Positions 1-11,393 of a stretch of DNA of 64,000 nt are shown here, one piece after another. Below the pieces are notes generated by a model. That model saw nothing but the letters and a program-made list of their open reading frames with translations. It made no database searches and had not been told where the DNA came from. The position numbers and the translations under genes are program-made. Position 1 is the stretch's first letter, and every line of letters starts with the position of its first letter. Origin of the DNA: Amycolatopsis benzoatilytica AK 16/65 (GTDB taxonomy: Bacteria; Actinomycetota; Actinomycetes; Mycobacteriales; Pseudonocardiaceae); contig NZ_KB912942.1 of NCBI RefSeq assembly GCF_000383915.1, forward strand, positions 938,506 through 1,002,505, given 5' to 3'.

Positions 1-220
1 TGCCGTCGCCGATGAACAGGATGACGTTGCGCGCGGCACCGCCCTGGATCGCCTGGCGGATCTCCTGCGTGCGGTCGCCCGCGCCGGCCGAAGCGGTGCG
101 CGCGCCCTGGTCGTCCTGGTTGCCCTGCGCGGCCAGCGCGACGGGGGCAGCAGCGACCAGCGCGACGCCTAATGCGCCCGCGGCCAGCCACTTGCGACGG
201 CCTGCCAAGACGGTTCTCAT
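1..220 (-). CDS. Alkaline phosphatase, N-terminal fragment (runs off window)
   Basis: Only the first ~73 codons are inside the window. The reading frame from the ATG at 218-220 begins with a Sec signal peptide (basic MRTVLAGRRK, a hydrophobic Ala/Val/Leu stretch, APVALAAQ). About 30 residues later comes RNVILFIGDG, the N-terminal metal-binding motif of PhoA-type alkaline phosphatases, whose Asp binds metal. The product should be an exported phosphomonoesterase that releases phosphate from organic esters. GAGGAG lies just upstream of the start. It is divergent from rpe. The assignment rests on one motif plus the signal peptide; catalytic Ser and C-terminal metal ligands are out of view. Confidence 0.8.
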   Translation of the reverse strand, partial: MRTVLAGRRKWLAAGALGVALVAAAPVALAAQGNQDDQGARTASAGAGDRTQEIRQAIQGGAARNVILFIGDG

Positions 221-340
221 GGTTCTCCTCGGGGGGCATCTCGTCCGGAACTTCCGGTCGTGACCCATTAGCGCTCGCTGATGTGTTCGATACGGAGAAT
301 CCGGATGAGCGCTTTGTGTCCGGAAAGCGAACTCCGGTGC

Positions 341-367
341 GGTCACGGCCGGTGAACAGCGGGGAAC
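341..367 (-). promoter_or_regulatory. PHO-box-like direct repeat (weak)
   Basis: Read on the minus strand this contains GTTCCCC, GTTCACC and CGTGACC, three heptamers spaced about 10 nt apart. That resembles the GTTCACC direct repeats bound by PhoP in streptomycetes. It lies ~120 bp upstream of the alkaline phosphatase start, so a PhoP role is possible. The spacing is 10 rather than 11 nt and the third unit is poor. Confidence 0.3.
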
Positions 368-377
368 CCGGCCCTCT

Positions 378-383
378 TACACT
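378..383 (+). promoter_or_regulatory. -10 hexamer TACACT of rpe (leaderless)
   Basis: TACACT ends 6 nt before the rpe GTG and no Shine-Dalgarno sequence is visible, so transcription probably starts at or next to the start codon. Confidence 0.45.
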
Positions 384-389
384 CGGGTC

Positions 390-1073
390 GTGGCTTCACC
401 TCTCATCGCACCCAGCATCCTGTCCGCGGACTTCGCCCGGCTCGGCGAGGAGATCGCGGCCATCGCCCACCCCGGCGCCACCCGCGCCGACTGGGTGCAC
501 GTGGACGTCATGGACGCGCACTTCGTGCCGAACCTGACCCTGGGCCTGCCGGTGGTGCAGTCGCTGCTGAAGTCGACCGACCTGCCGCTCGACTGCCACC
601 TGATGATCGACGACCCGGACCGCTGGGCCCCGGCCTACGCCGAGGCCGGCGCGTACAACGTCACGGTGCACGTGGAAGCCGCGAAGGACCCGGTCATGCT
701 GGCCAAGAACCTGCGCGCCGCGGGTGCGAAGGCCGGCCTGTCGGTCAAGCCGGGCACCCCGCTCGAACCGCACCTGGAAACGCTGAAGCACTACGACACG
801 CTGCTCGTGATGTCGGTCGAGCCGGGCTTCGGCGGGCAGTCGTTCATCGCCGACGTGCTGGAGAAGGTGCGCACCGCGCGCCGGCTGGTGGACACCGGCC
901 ACCTGAAGCTGATCGTCGAGATCGACGGCGGGATCAACGCCGACACCATCGAACAGGCCGCCGAGGCGGGCGTCGACTGTTTCGTCGCGGGCTCGGCCGT
1001 CTACGGCGCCGAGGACCCCGGCCAGGCCGTCGCCGCGCTGCGCGAACAGGCCGCCCGCCTTCGCGTCGGCTGA
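390..1073 (+). CDS. rpe: Ribulose-phosphate 3-epimerase
   Basis: Cytosolic enzyme interconverting ribulose 5-phosphate and xylulose 5-phosphate in the pentose phosphate pathway. The 227-residue protein has the normal length and family signatures: [15 protein letters not shown] at the N-terminus, [16 protein letters not shown] with catalytic and metal-binding Asp/His, [20 protein letters not shown] for phosphate binding, and [10 protein letters not shown]. The GTG start directly precedes the conserved N-terminus and lacks a Shine-Dalgarno sequence, consistent with a leaderless message. It is followed after 85 bp by the riboflavin genes, an arrangement shared with mycobacteria, although ribD, which usually lies between them there, is absent. 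Confidence 0.97.
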   Translation: MASPLIAPSILSADFARLGEEIAAIAHPGATRADWVHVDVMDAHFVPNLTLGLPVVQSLLKSTDLPLDCHLMIDDPDRWAPAYAEAGAYNVTVHVEAAKDPVMLAKNLRAAGAKAGLSVKPGTPLEPHLETLKHYDTLLVMSVEPGFGGQSFIADVLEKVRTARRLVDTGHLKLIVEIDGGINADTIEQAAEAGVDCFVAGSAVYGAEDPGQAVAALREQAARLRVG

Positions 1074-1158
1074 CCCGCTGCCCGGGCGCACCGCGCCGGG
1101 CCGGACGGGTGTTGGATGGAGACGCCACCTACGGCGGTGGCCGGTCGAGGAGGCAGCA

Positions 1159-1764
1159 GTGTTCACGGGAATTGTCGAAGAGGTCGGCGAGGTCACCGCG
1201 GTCGAGCAGCTCACCGATGCTGCCCGGCTCACCGTGCGCGGGCCGCTCGTCACCTCGGACGCCGGCCACGGCGATTCGATCGCGGTCAGCGGCGTCTGCC
1301 TGACCGTCGTCACGGTGTCCGACGGCGAGTTCACCGTCGATGTGGTGAACGAGACACTGCAGCGTTCCAGCCTCGCGAAGGTGGCGGTCGGCGACGCGGT
1401 GAACCTCGAGCGCGCGACCCCGGCGGGCGGGCGGCTCGGCGGCCACATCATGCAGGGCCATGTCGACGGCACCGGTGCGTTCGTGTCCCGCGACGAGCGC
1501 GGCGTGACCACGTTCTCGCTGCCCCGCGCCTTGTCTCGATACGTCGTGGAGAAGGGCTCGATCGCCGTCGACGGCGTATCGCTGACCGTCGCGAGCGTGT
1601 CCGACGACCGGTTTTCGGTCGCCTTGATCCCCACCACGCTCGAAGTCACCACACTCGGCCGGCGCGAAGCCGGCGATCTCGTGAACCTCGAAGTGGACGT
1701 CGTAGCCAAATACGTGGAGAAGCTCACTGCGCCACACGTGGCGGCGAACGCGCACAATGTGTGA
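1159..1764 (+). CDS. ribE: Riboflavin synthase, alpha chain
   Basis: Condenses two 6,7-dimethyl-8-ribityllumazine molecules to riboflavin. The 201-residue protein starts MFTGIVEEVGEV, the hallmark N-terminus, and has two tandem lumazine-binding barrels (about residues 1-97 and 98-195). The repeated core appears as SGVCLTVV / VDGVSLTVAS and GGHIMQGHVDGTG. GTG start; GAGGAG lies 9 nt upstream. First gene of the run ribE-ribBA-ribH; no FMN riboswitch is evident in the 85 bp before it. Confidence 0.96.
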   Translation: MFTGIVEEVGEVTAVEQLTDAARLTVRGPLVTSDAGHGDSIAVSGVCLTVVTVSDGEFTVDVVNETLQRSSLAKVAVGDAVNLERATPAGGRLGGHIMQGHVDGTGAFVSRDERGVTTFSLPRALSRYVVEKGSIAVDGVSLTVASVSDDRFSVALIPTTLEVTTLGRREAGDLVNLEVDVVAKYVEKLTAPHVAANAHNV

Positions 1765-1794
1765 CATCCACCTGGCGGTAGCGAAGGAGCACCC

Positions 1795-4081
<2,287 letters not shown>

Positions 4082-4156
4082 GCCCGCGGCGGCGGTGAGG
4101 TTTTGCTAGCCCGACGTTGACGGTCGCGACACGCGGCCGAAATGCGGCACCGCTTT

Positions 4157-4162
4157 TCTAGT
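4157..4162 (+). promoter_or_regulatory. -10-like TCTAGT of the globin gene (leaderless)
   Basis: A -10-like hexamer ends 5 nt before the ATG and there is no Shine-Dalgarno sequence, suggesting leaderless transcription. Confidence 0.35.
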
Positions 4163-4167
4163 GCGCT

Positions 4168-4527
4168 ATGAGCAGCATTTACGAGCAGATCGGCGGCGAG
4201 GAAGCCCTCGTCGCCGTGGTGGACGACTTCTACGTTCGAGTACTCGCCGACCCCGACCTCGCGCCGTTCTTCGTCGGCACCAGCCTGCCGCGGCTCAAAG
4301 GCATGCAGGTGGAGTTCTTCGCGGTCGCGCTCGGCGGTCCGCACGAGTATCGCGGCCGCACGATGAAAGAGGTCCATCGCGGACGCGGTATCGAACAGCG
4401 GCACTTCGACCTGGTCGCGAAATACCTGATCGAAGCGCTGCTGGCGGCGGGCGTGCCGCAGCCCGTCGTGGACCAGATCGTCGGCGCGGTCGCTCCGCTG
4501 GCCGACGACATCGTCGCGCCCGCCTGA
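4168..4527 (+). CDS. glbN: Truncated haemoglobin, group I (HbN type)
   Basis: A 119-residue haem protein of the 2-over-2 globin fold, closely patterned on mycobacterial HbN, which detoxifies nitric oxide using bound O2. Visible haem-pocket residues: Tyr B10 in DDFYVRVL (Y22), Phe CD1 in APFF, Gln E11 in KGMQVEFF (Q47) and the proximal His F8 in [10 protein letters not shown] (H70). It lacks the N-terminal pre-A extension of M. tuberculosis HbN. It stands alone between the rib operon and xth. Confidence 0.92.
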   Translation: MSSIYEQIGGEEALVAVVDDFYVRVLADPDLAPFFVGTSLPRLKGMQVEFFAVALGGPHEYRGRTMKEVHRGRGIEQRHFDLVAKYLIEALLAAGVPQPVVDQIVGAVAPLADDIVAPA

Positions 4528-4535
4528 CCCTCGGC

Positions 4536-5321
4536 TCAGCGCTCCAGGTCCACCACGATCGGAGCGTGGTCCGAGGGACCCTTGCCCTTGCGGGCGTTGC
4601 GGTCCACATAGGAATCGGTGACCGCTTTGGCGAACGCGTCGTTCGCGTAGACCAGGTCGATGCGCATTCCCTTGTTGTTGGGGAAGTTTCCGGCGCGGTA
4701 GTCCCAGTAGGTGAACGGGTGGTCGTACTTCAGCGGCCGCGGGAAGACGTCGGACAGCCCCGCGTCGCGCAGCTTCTTCAGCGCGGCGCGTTCCGGCTCG
4801 GTGACGTGCGTGGAATCGGCGAACGCCGAGATGTCCCAGACGTCCTCGTCGGCGGGCGCGACGTTGAAATCGCCGAGCACCGCGAACGGCCGGTCGTGGC
4901 CCAGTTCCTCGACGACCAGGCTGTGCAGCTTCTCGAACCACTCGAGTTTGTAGGCGTAGTGCGGGTTTTCCGGCTCCCGCCCGTTCGGCACGTACACCGA
5001 CCAGAGCCGGATCCCGCCGCACGTCGCGCCGATCGCACGCGCCTCGGCCTGCCCGTCGAACCCGGGCTCGCCCGGCAGCCCGCGCACGACGTCGTCCAGC
5101 CCGATCTTCGACAGGATCGCGACCCCGTTCCACCGGCCGAGCCCGTACGCGGCGATTTCGTATCCGCGCGCGGTGATCTCCTCGGCGGGGAAGGCTTCGG
5201 TGGTGTTCTTCAGCTCCTGCAAGCACAGGACGTCCGGCGCGGTGTCGTCGAGCCAGTCGAGCACGCGGGGCAGGCGGGGAACGATGGAGTTGACGTTCCA
5301 GGTGGCGACGCGGACGGACAT
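4536..5321 (-). CDS. xth: Exodeoxyribonuclease III family AP endonuclease
   Basis: 261-residue Mg-dependent endonuclease/exonuclease/phosphatase-fold enzyme that incises abasic sites in base-excision repair. Motifs in order: VATWNVNS at the N-terminus, CLQELKN with the metal-binding Glu, VYVPNG, GDFNVAP with catalytic Asp/Asn, and the C-terminal SDHAPIVVDL with the catalytic His. Start chosen at MSVRVATWNVNS because the conserved first strand begins immediately. It converges on the globin gene; the two stops are 8 bp apart. Confidence 0.95.
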   Translation of the reverse strand: MSVRVATWNVNSIVPRLPRVLDWLDDTAPDVLCLQELKNTTEAFPAEEITARGYEIAAYGLGRWNGVAILSKIGLDDVVRGLPGEPGFDGQAEARAIGATCGGIRLWSVYVPNGREPENPHYAYKLEWFEKLHSLVVEELGHDRPFAVLGDFNVAPADEDVWDISAFADSTHVTEPERAALKKLRDAGLSDVFPRPLKYDHPFTYWDYRAGNFPNNKGMRIDLVYANDAFAKAVTDSYVDRNARKGKGPSDHAPIVVDLER

Positions 5322-5428
5322 GGCGAATGCGCTCCCTGAGCGGTCGGCGGGCGGGCCAGACCACGGTACGGCAGCACGGTGCAGTACCGGTCCGGGCGGG
5401 TCCGCGCGGGCCCGCCCGGACGAGCGGG

Positions 5429-6145
5429 TCACACGCCCGAGGTGCTCCGGATCCACGAGCGGCTCGCGGCCACGCTCGCGTAGTTGTTGGTGCCGCGGGT
5501 GTTCGTGCCGTCCTGGTTCTGCACCGTCGACGCGACCCCGACCTGTGCGCCGCCGGACAGTTCGGGTCCGCCGGAGTCGCCCTTCCACGCCGAGCCGTTC
5601 ACGCCGACGCTCTGGATCGCGCGGCCGCCGTAGGCGTCCGTCGACTGGCCGGTCACCTGGACGTTCGCGACCTTCAGCGCCGACGCGGGCGGTCCGGTCG
5701 GCGTGGTGCGGCCCCACCCGTACAGCTGGTTGGTGCTGCCGGTCGCCGGGTCGGCGCCGCCGAGCGAGATCGGACCGGCCGAGGTCGACTGCGCGAGGTG
5801 CAGCAGCGCGATGTCGCCGTTGGGCGACTGTTCCTCGCGGTCGACGGCGATCTTCGTGCCGCCGTAAAGGGTGTTGGAGCCGACGCGGACGAACATGCCG
5901 GAGCCGTCCTGGTCGAGGCAGTGCACCGCGGTCATCACCCACCGCGGCGCGATCACGGTGCCCGAGCAGTTGAAGCCCTGGAAGTCGCGGCCGGGGGTGT
6001 TGACGTAGACCTGCGCGCCCCAGCTGACGGACGGCGCGGTGCCGCCGCCGATGATTCTCGGCTCGGCCGCGGTGGCGGCGCCGGGGACGGCGAGCGAGAG
6101 CAGTGCGGCGGCGGTGACAGCCGCGGCGGCGAATCGGGTGCGCAT
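5429..6145 (-). CDS. Secreted trypsin-like serine protease (S1)
   Basis: 238-residue exported protease. A Sec signal peptide (MRTRFAAAAVTAAALLSLAV...ATAAE) is followed almost directly by RIIGGG, the activation site and new N-terminus, so there is little or no propeptide. Catalytic triad: His in MTAVHC, Asp in NGDIALLHL, Ser in KGDSGGPEL. The mature domain of ~210 residues matches streptomycete trypsin-like enzymes. Monocistronic, divergent from uvrC. Likely an extracellular nutrient protease; natural substrate unknown. Confidence 0.93.
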   Translation of the reverse strand: MRTRFAAAAVTAAALLSLAVPGAATAAEPRIIGGGTAPSVSWGAQVYVNTPGRDFQGFNCSGTVIAPRWVMTAVHCLDQDGSGMFVRVGSNTLYGGTKIAVDREEQSPNGDIALLHLAQSTSAGPISLGGADPATGSTNQLYGWGRTTPTGPPASALKVANVQVTGQSTDAYGGRAIQSVGVNGSAWKGDSGGPELSGGAQVGVASTVQNQDGTNTRGTNNYASVAASRSWIRSTSGV

Positions 6146-6306
6146 GGCGGAGTTCCCTTCGGGGCGGGGATCTGCGGAGAACCGAAAGTAACCGCGCGAT
6201 CACCCGACCGGGGAACCGACTAACGTCGGAAACGTCCGGAACGGTCGGATCCGCCCGGTGCCGCGCCGCTGCCAGGGGTCTCCCCGGAACTGTCGGACCC
6301 GCGCCA

Positions 6307-6312
6307 TACAGT
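6307..6312 (+). promoter_or_regulatory. -10 hexamer TACAGT of uvrC (leaderless)
   Basis: TACAGT ends 7 nt before the GTG at 6320. No good Shine-Dalgarno sequence accompanies that start. Confidence 0.45.
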
Positions 6313-6319
6313 GGGGCAC

Positions 6320-8353
6320 GTGGCTGACCCGACCACCTACCGACCCCAGCCGGGGACCATCCCGGACGCGCCTGGCGTGTACAAGTTCCGCGACCCCGGC
6401 AAGCGCGTCATCTACGTGGGCAAAGCGAAGAGCTTGCGCAGCAGGCTGAACTCGTACTTCGCCGACCTCTCCGGTCTTCACCCGCGCACCCGGCAGATGG
6501 TCACCACGGCGGCGAGCGTCGAGTGGACCGTCGTCGGCACCGAGGTCGAGGCGCTCCAGCTGGAGTACAACTGGATCAAGGAGTTCGACCCGCGGTTCAA
6601 CGTCCGCTACCGCGACGACAAGAGCTACCCGGTCCTCGCCGTCACGCTCAACGAGGAGTACCCCCGGCTGCACGTCTACCGCGGCGCGCGCAAAAAGGGC
6701 GTCCGCTATTTCGGGCCCTATTCGCACGCCTGGGCCATCCGCGAGACGCTCGACCTGCTGCTGCGCGTCTTCCCCGCCCGCACCTGCTCGGCCGGGGTGT
6801 TCCGGCGGCACGGGCAGATCGGCCGGCCGTGCCTGCTCGGCTACATCGACAAATGCTCGGCCCCGTGCGTCGGCAAGGTGTCCGCGGACGAGCACCGGGC
6901 GATCGTCGAGGACTTCTGCGACTTCCTGGCCGGCCGCACCGACGCGATGGTCAAGCGGCTGGAACGCGAGATGGCGGATGCGTCCGAGGCGCTGGAGTTC
7001 GAGCGCGCGGCCCGGCTGCGCGACGATCTCGGCGCGCTGCGCCGGGCGATGGAAAAGCAGGCCGTGGTGTTCGGGGACGGCACGGACGCCGATGTCGTCG
7101 CCTTCGCGCACGACGAACTCGAAGCCGCCGTGCAGGTCTTCCACGTGCGCGGCGGGCGGGTGCGCGGGCAGCGCGGCTGGGTGATCGACAAGGCCGAGGA
7201 AATGGACGTCCCGGCGCTCGTCGACCACTTCCTCACCCAGTTTTACGGCGAGGAATCCGACCGGGCGGGCCACGACGGCGTCGAGGCCGGTCCGGTGGTG
7301 CCGCGCGAGGTCCTGGTGCCCGAGTTGCCGGCGGACGCGGAGGCGGTCGAGGAGTGGCTGTCCGGTCTGCGCGGGTCGCGGGTGCGGCTGCGGGTCGCGC
7401 AGCGCGGCGACAAGAAGGCGCTGGCGGAGACCGTGGCGCGCAACGCGGCGGAAGCGTTCACCCAGCACAAGCTGCGCCGCGCGGGCGATCTCACCGCGCG
7501 ATCCGCCGCGCTGCAGGAACTTCAGGACTATCTGGCGCTCGACACCGCGCCGCTGCGCATCGAATGCATCGACATCAGCCACATCCAGGGCAGCGACGTC
7601 GTGGCGTCGCTCGTGGTGTTCGAGGACGGGCTGCCGCGCAAGTCCGAGTACCGCAAGTTCGCGTTGCGGGAGGCGGCGGCCGAGGGCGACGTGGCGTCGA
7701 TCGCGGAGGTCGTCCGGCGACGATTCCACCGCTATCTCAAGGAAACCGCGGAGATCGCGGCCGGAGCCGAAAAATCCGCCGGGGAAGCAGCCGCCGGCCA
7801 GCCGGGCGACGAGGCCATCGAGCCGGTGCGCGCGGGCATCGACCCGGAGACCGGGCGTCCGCGGAAGTTCGCCTACCCGCCGAACCTGCTGGTGGTCGAC
7901 GGCGCCGGCCCGCAGGCCACCGCGGCCGCGGACGTGCTGGCGGAGCTGGGCATCACCGACATCGCGGTGGTCGGGCTCGCGAAGCGGCTCGAAGAGGTGT
8001 GGCTGCCCGGCGATCCGGAGCCGGCGATCCTGCCGCGCACGTCCGACGCGCTGTACCTGCTGCAGCGACTGCGCGACGAGGCGCACCGGTTCGCCATCCG
8101 CTACCACCGCGAGAAGCGCGCCAAGCGGATGCAGGCGTCCGAATTGGACAGTGTGCCCGGACTGGGGCAGGCTCGGCGCACCGCGCTGATCAAGCACTTC
8201 GGCTCGGTGAAAAAGCTCAAGCAGGCTCGGGTCGAGGAGATCGAAGCGGTGCCCGGTTTCGGCAGGCGCACCGCGGAAGCCGTGGCAGCGGCACTGGCCG
8301 GGGAGACCGGCGCCGCGCCGCGGGGAACACCGGGAGGGGACCAGGGGTCGTGA
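6320..8353 (+). CDS. uvrC: Excinuclease ABC subunit C
   Basis: Dual-incision nuclease of nucleotide excision repair, recruited by UvrB to make 3' then 5' cuts around lesions. 677 residues in the usual order: GIY-YIG nuclease (about 10-95; [15 protein letters not shown]), Cys-containing linker, UVR motif for UvrB binding (about 205-240), RNase H-like 5' nuclease (about 390-545; [22 protein letters not shown]) and C-terminal helix-hairpin-helix pair ([20 protein letters not shown]). An Ala/Glu-rich insert ([18 protein letters not shown]) precedes the DGAGPQ strand. GTG 6320 (VADPTTYRP) is preferred over GTG 6311 because it fits the family N-terminus and the -10 spacing. First gene of uvrC-rapZ-yvcK-whiA. 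Confidence 0.97.
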   Translation: MADPTTYRPQPGTIPDAPGVYKFRDPGKRVIYVGKAKSLRSRLNSYFADLSGLHPRTRQMVTTAASVEWTVVGTEVEALQLEYNWIKEFDPRFNVRYRDDKSYPVLAVTLNEEYPRLHVYRGARKKGVRYFGPYSHAWAIRETLDLLLRVFPARTCSAGVFRRHGQIGRPCLLGYIDKCSAPCVGKVSADEHRAIVEDFCDFLAGRTDAMVKRLEREMADASEALEFERAARLRDDLGALRRAMEKQAVVFGDGTDADVVAFAHDELEAAVQVFHVRGGRVRGQRGWVIDKAEEMDVPALVDHFLTQFYGEESDRAGHDGVEAGPVVPREVLVPELPADAEAVEEWLSGLRGSRVRLRVAQRGDKKALAETVARNAAEAFTQHKLRRAGDLTARSAALQELQDYLALDTAPLRIECIDISHIQGSDVVASLVVFEDGLPRKSEYRKFALREAAAEGDVASIAEVVRRRFHRYLKETAEIAAGAEKSAGEAAAGQPGDEAIEPVRAGIDPETGRPRKFAYPPNLLVVDGAGPQATAAADVLAELGITDIAVVGLAKRLEEVWLPGDPEPAILPRTSDALYLLQRLRDEAHRFAIRYHREKRAKRMQASELDSVPGLGQARRTALIKHFGSVKKLKQARVEEIEAVPGFGRRTAEAVAAALAGETGAAPRGTPGGDQGS

Positions 8354-8369
8354 TCGGGAAGGAATCGCA

Positions 8370-9260
8370 GTGAGTGCGCAAGAGGAAAAACGGGGCAGCG
8401 GGATGGAGGTCGCGGTCGTCAGCGGCCTGTCCGGTGCGGGCCGTTCCACGGCGGCCAAGTGCCTGGAGGACCTCGGCTGGTTCGTGGTCGACAACCTGCC
8501 GCCGGAGCTGATCGCCACCATGGTCGAGCTCGGTGCGCAGGCACGGGGGGCGATCACGAAGGTGGCCGTGGTGATGGACGTGCGCTCGCGCGCGTTCACC
8601 GACGACCTGGCTTCGGTGATCAAGGACCTGGACGCCCGCGGCTACAAGCCGCGCGTGTTGTTCCTGGAAGCCACCGACGCGGTGCTGGTGCGCCGCTTCG
8701 AATCGGTCCGCCGCGGCCACCCGATGCAGGGCGACGGGCGGCTCGCCGACGGCATCACCGCCGAGCGCAAACTGCTCTCGCCGCTGCGCGAGGAAGCCGA
8801 CCTGGTGCTGGACACGTCCGCGCTGTCGGTGCACGACCTGCGCGCGAAGATCGAGGACGCGTTCGGCTCCGAAGCGAGCACGCAGACCCGGGTCACCGTG
8901 CTGTCCTTCGGCTACAAGTACGGTCTGCCGATGGACGCCGACCTGGTGATGGACGTGCGGTTCCTGCCCAACCCGTTCTGGATCCCGGAGCTGCGCGAGC
9001 ACACCGGGCTGGACGGCGAGGTGCGCAATTACGTGCTGTCCCAGGAAGGGGCCGAGGAGTTCCTCGACCGCTACCACCAGCTGCTGCGGCTGATCGGGGC
9101 GGGCTACAAGCGCGAAGGCAAGCGGTACCTGACGCTCGCGGTCGGCTGCACCGGCGGCAAGCACCGCAGCGTCGCGATCTCCGAAGAACTCGCCCAGCGA
9201 CTGTCCAATGAGGACGGCATGGCAGTAAAGGTGGTGCACCGGGATCTTGGCCGGGAGTGA
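8370..9260 (+). CDS. rapZ: RapZ-type RNase adapter / nucleotide-binding protein
   Basis: 296 residues with an N-terminal P-loop domain and the C-terminal RapZ domain. The P-loop reads GLSGAGRST, with Arg where the canonical Walker A has Lys; I recall the same substitution in the mycobacterial homologue, so it is probably lineage-typical. Other landmarks are DNLPPEL, FLEATD, RRxHP-like RRGHPMQGDG, and VGCTGGKHRSV near the C-terminus. In enterobacteria RapZ senses glucosamine 6-phosphate and guides RNase E to GlmZ; the actinobacterial role is not established. GTG start with AAGGAA 8 nt upstream, 16 bp after uvrC. Confidence 0.9.
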   Translation: MSAQEEKRGSGMEVAVVSGLSGAGRSTAAKCLEDLGWFVVDNLPPELIATMVELGAQARGAITKVAVVMDVRSRAFTDDLASVIKDLDARGYKPRVLFLEATDAVLVRRFESVRRGHPMQGDGRLADGITAERKLLSPLREEADLVLDTSALSVHDLRAKIEDAFGSEASTQTRVTVLSFGYKYGLPMDADLVMDVRFLPNPFWIPELREHTGLDGEVRNYVLSQEGAEEFLDRYHQLLRLIGAGYKREGKRYLTLAVGCTGGKHRSVAISEELAQRLSNEDGMAVKVVHRDLGRE

Positions 9261-9261
9261 C

Positions 9262-10224
9262 GTGCGCGCGGTGGCGCTGGGCGGCGGACACGGGTTGCAC
9301 GCGACGCTGACCGCCCTCCGGCGGATCACCCGCGCCGTCACCGCGGTGGTCACGGTGGCCGACGACGGCGGGTCGTCCGGCAGGCTGCGCCGGGAACTGG
9401 GGTTGCTGCCGCCGGGCGACCTGCGCCAGGCGTTCGCCGCGTTCGCCGCCGAGGACGGCGGGCGGCTGTGGGCGGAGGTGTTCCAGCACCGGTTCGGCGG
9501 CGACGGCGCGCTGGCCGGGCACGCCGTCGGCAACCTGCTGCTGGCCGGGCTGTTCGAGGTGCTCGGCGATCCGGTCGCCGCGCTCGACGAAGCCAGCAGG
9601 CTGATGGGCATCTCCGGCCGGGTGCTGCCGATGTCGCCGGAGCCGCTGGAGATCGAGGGCGAGGTGACCGGCCTCGACAGCGAGCGCCCGGACGCGGTCC
9701 GCCGGATCCGCGGCCAGGTCGCGGTGGCCAGCACGCCCGGCCAGGTGCACCGGATCAGCCTGCACCCGTCCGGGCAGCAGGACCGCCCGCCGCGCGGCTG
9801 CCCGGAGGCGATCGAGGCGGTGCTCGAGGCGGACGTGGTCTTCCTCGGCCCCGGCTCGTGGTTCACCAGCGTGCTGCCGCACCTGCTGGTGCCGGATCTG
9901 CACGACGCGCTCGTCCGCACGAAGGCCACGAAGGTCGTCGTGCTGAATCTGGTCCCCCAACCGGGGGAAACCGGCGGATTCTCGCCGGAGCGGCATTTGG
10001 ACGTACTCTTCGAGCACGCGCCCGCGCTGCGGGTCGACGCCGTCATCGCGGACCGGGATTCGGTGCCCGACCCGGCAAGCCTGCGTCGGGCGGCACAGCG
10101 GCTCGGCGGCAGGTCCTGCCTGGGGGCGGTGGCTGACCCGGTCGTGGCGGGACGGCATGATCCTGGTGCGCTCGCCCAGTGCATGCGAGAGGCGCTCGGC
10201 CTCGGCGGGGAGCACCGTGGATGA
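9262..10224 (+). CDS. yvcK: YvcK/CofD-like gluconeogenesis factor
   Basis: About 320 residues. The N-terminal VALGGGHGLHATLTALRR and VTVADDGGSSGRLRRE motifs are the nucleotide-sugar binding signature of the YvcK (CuvA) family, which supports growth on gluconeogenic carbon and cell-wall synthesis and binds UDP-sugars. Further family markers are PPGDLRQ, GHAVGNLLLAGL, and FLGPGSWFTSVLPHLLV. GTG 9262 is chosen, 1 bp after the rapZ stop with GGGAG before it; a TTG at 9247 overlapping rapZ is possible. Rests in the universally conserved rapZ-yvcK-whiA trio. Confidence 0.92.
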   Translation: MRAVALGGGHGLHATLTALRRITRAVTAVVTVADDGGSSGRLRRELGLLPPGDLRQAFAAFAAEDGGRLWAEVFQHRFGGDGALAGHAVGNLLLAGLFEVLGDPVAALDEASRLMGISGRVLPMSPEPLEIEGEVTGLDSERPDAVRRIRGQVAVASTPGQVHRISLHPSGQQDRPPRGCPEAIEAVLEADVVFLGPGSWFTSVLPHLLVPDLHDALVRTKATKVVVLNLVPQPGETGGFSPERHLDVLFEHAPALRVDAVIADRDSVPDPASLRRAAQRLGGRSCLGAVADPVVAGRHDPGALAQCMREALGLGGEHRG

Positions 10225-10260
10225 CGGCGGGCGCGCAGCGAGAGGCAGGAGGGGCACTAC

Positions 10261-11250
10261 ATGGCGATGACCGCCGCGGTGAAGGACGAACTGAGTCGGC
10301 TCGAGATCACGAAGATCGGGCCGCGCCGGGCGGAGGTCGCGTCGCTGCTTCGGTTCGCCGGCGGGCTGCACATCGTGGCCGGCCGGGTCGTGGTCGAGGC
10401 GGAGCTGGACACGGGTTCGGTGGCGCGGCGGCTGCGCAAGGAGATTCACGAGCTGTACGGGCACCATTCGGACGTGCACGTGATCACCGCCAGCGGCGGC
10501 CTGCGCAAGGGGACGCGGTACGTCGTGCGAGTGGTCAAGGACGGTGAGGGCCTGGCGCGCCAGACCGGTCTGATCGACCAGCGCGGCCGCCCGGTGCGCG
10601 GGCTGCCCGCCGCGGTCGTGTCCGGCGGCGTGGCGGACGCGGAAGCGGCGTGGCGCGGCGCGTTCCTGGCGCACGGCTCGCTGACCGAACCGGGCCGGTC
10701 GTCGTCGCTGGAAGTGACCTGCCCGGGCCCGGAAGCGGCGCTGGCGCTGGTCGGCGCGGCCCGGCGGATGGGCATCCAAGCGAAGTCGCGCGAGGTGCGC
10801 GGCGCGGACCGGGTCGTGGTCCGCGACGGCGACGCGATCGGCGCGCTGCTGACCCGGCTGGGCGCGCACACGAGCGTGCTGCAGTGGGAGGAACGGCGGA
10901 TGCGCCGCGAAGTCCGCGCGACCGCGAACCGGCTGGCGAACTTCGACGACGCGAACCTGCGCCGTTCGGCCCGTGCGGCGGTCGCGGCCGCGGCCCGGGT
11001 GGAGCGCGCGCTGGAGATCCTGGGCGACACCGCACCGGATCACCTGCTGGCGGCGGGCCGCCTGCGGTTGTCGAACCGGCAGGCGTCGCTGGAGGAACTG
11101 GGCCAGCTGTCCGACCCGCAGATGACCAAGGACGCGGTGGCCGGCCGGATCCGGCGGCTGCTCGCGATGGCGGACAAGCGCGCGAAGGAACTGGGCATCC
11201 CGGACACCGAGTCCGCGGTGACGCCGGAAATGCTGGAGGAAGAAGCCTGA
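10261..11250 (+). CDS. whiA: DNA-binding regulator WhiA
   Basis: 329-residue sporulation and cell-division regulator. An N-terminal LAGLIDADG-homing-endonuclease-like domain ([10 protein letters not shown]..., [38 protein letters not shown]) is followed by a C-terminal helix-turn-helix ([33 protein letters not shown]). The catalytic acidic residues of homing nucleases are not conserved in the family, so it binds DNA without cutting. In Streptomyces it works with WhiB to commit aerial hyphae to septation. Strong AGGAGGGG 10 nt before the ATG. Followed by a long hairpin that ends the operon. Confidence 0.96.
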   Translation: MAMTAAVKDELSRLEITKIGPRRAEVASLLRFAGGLHIVAGRVVVEAELDTGSVARRLRKEIHELYGHHSDVHVITASGGLRKGTRYVVRVVKDGEGLARQTGLIDQRGRPVRGLPAAVVSGGVADAEAAWRGAFLAHGSLTEPGRSSSLEVTCPGPEAALALVGAARRMGIQAKSREVRGADRVVVRDGDAIGALLTRLGAHTSVLQWEERRMRREVRATANRLANFDDANLRRSARAAVAAAARVERALEILGDTAPDHLLAAGRLRLSNRQASLEELGQLSDPQMTKDAVAGRIRRLLAMADKRAKELGIPDTESAVTPEMLEEEA

Positions 11251-11252
11251 CC

Positions 11253-11308
11253 CCGGGCTCGGGAGTGTTCATGCCGGGTTCGACCGGCACGAACACTCCC
11301 GAGCCCGG
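11253..11308 (+). terminator. Long perfect hairpin after whiA
   Basis: 18-bp perfect arms (11253-11270 and 11291-11308) enclose a second 6-bp stem (72-77 with 84-89 of the same hundred), giving an almost continuous ~24-bp hairpin with a 6-nt loop. No T-tract follows. It may be a terminator of the uvrC-whiA operon or another dispersed palindrome family; only one copy is present here. Confidence 0.7.
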
Positions 11309-11380
11309 CCGGCGGGGAACGCTCCCGCGAATATCACGTCCACAGTGGACAAATCACTCCCGCCGCACCGGCTGATTCGC

Positions 11381-11386
11381 TACCGT
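11381..11386 (+). promoter_or_regulatory. -10 hexamer TACCGT (leaderless)
   Basis: TACCGT ends 7 nt before the ATG of the LLM oxidoreductase, with no Shine-Dalgarno sequence between. Confidence 0.45.
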
Positions 11387-11393
11387 GGGCTGC

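Noticed and set aside
1074..1158. FMN riboswitch before ribE
   Set aside because: Only 85 bp are available and none of the conserved RFN stem sequences is visible.
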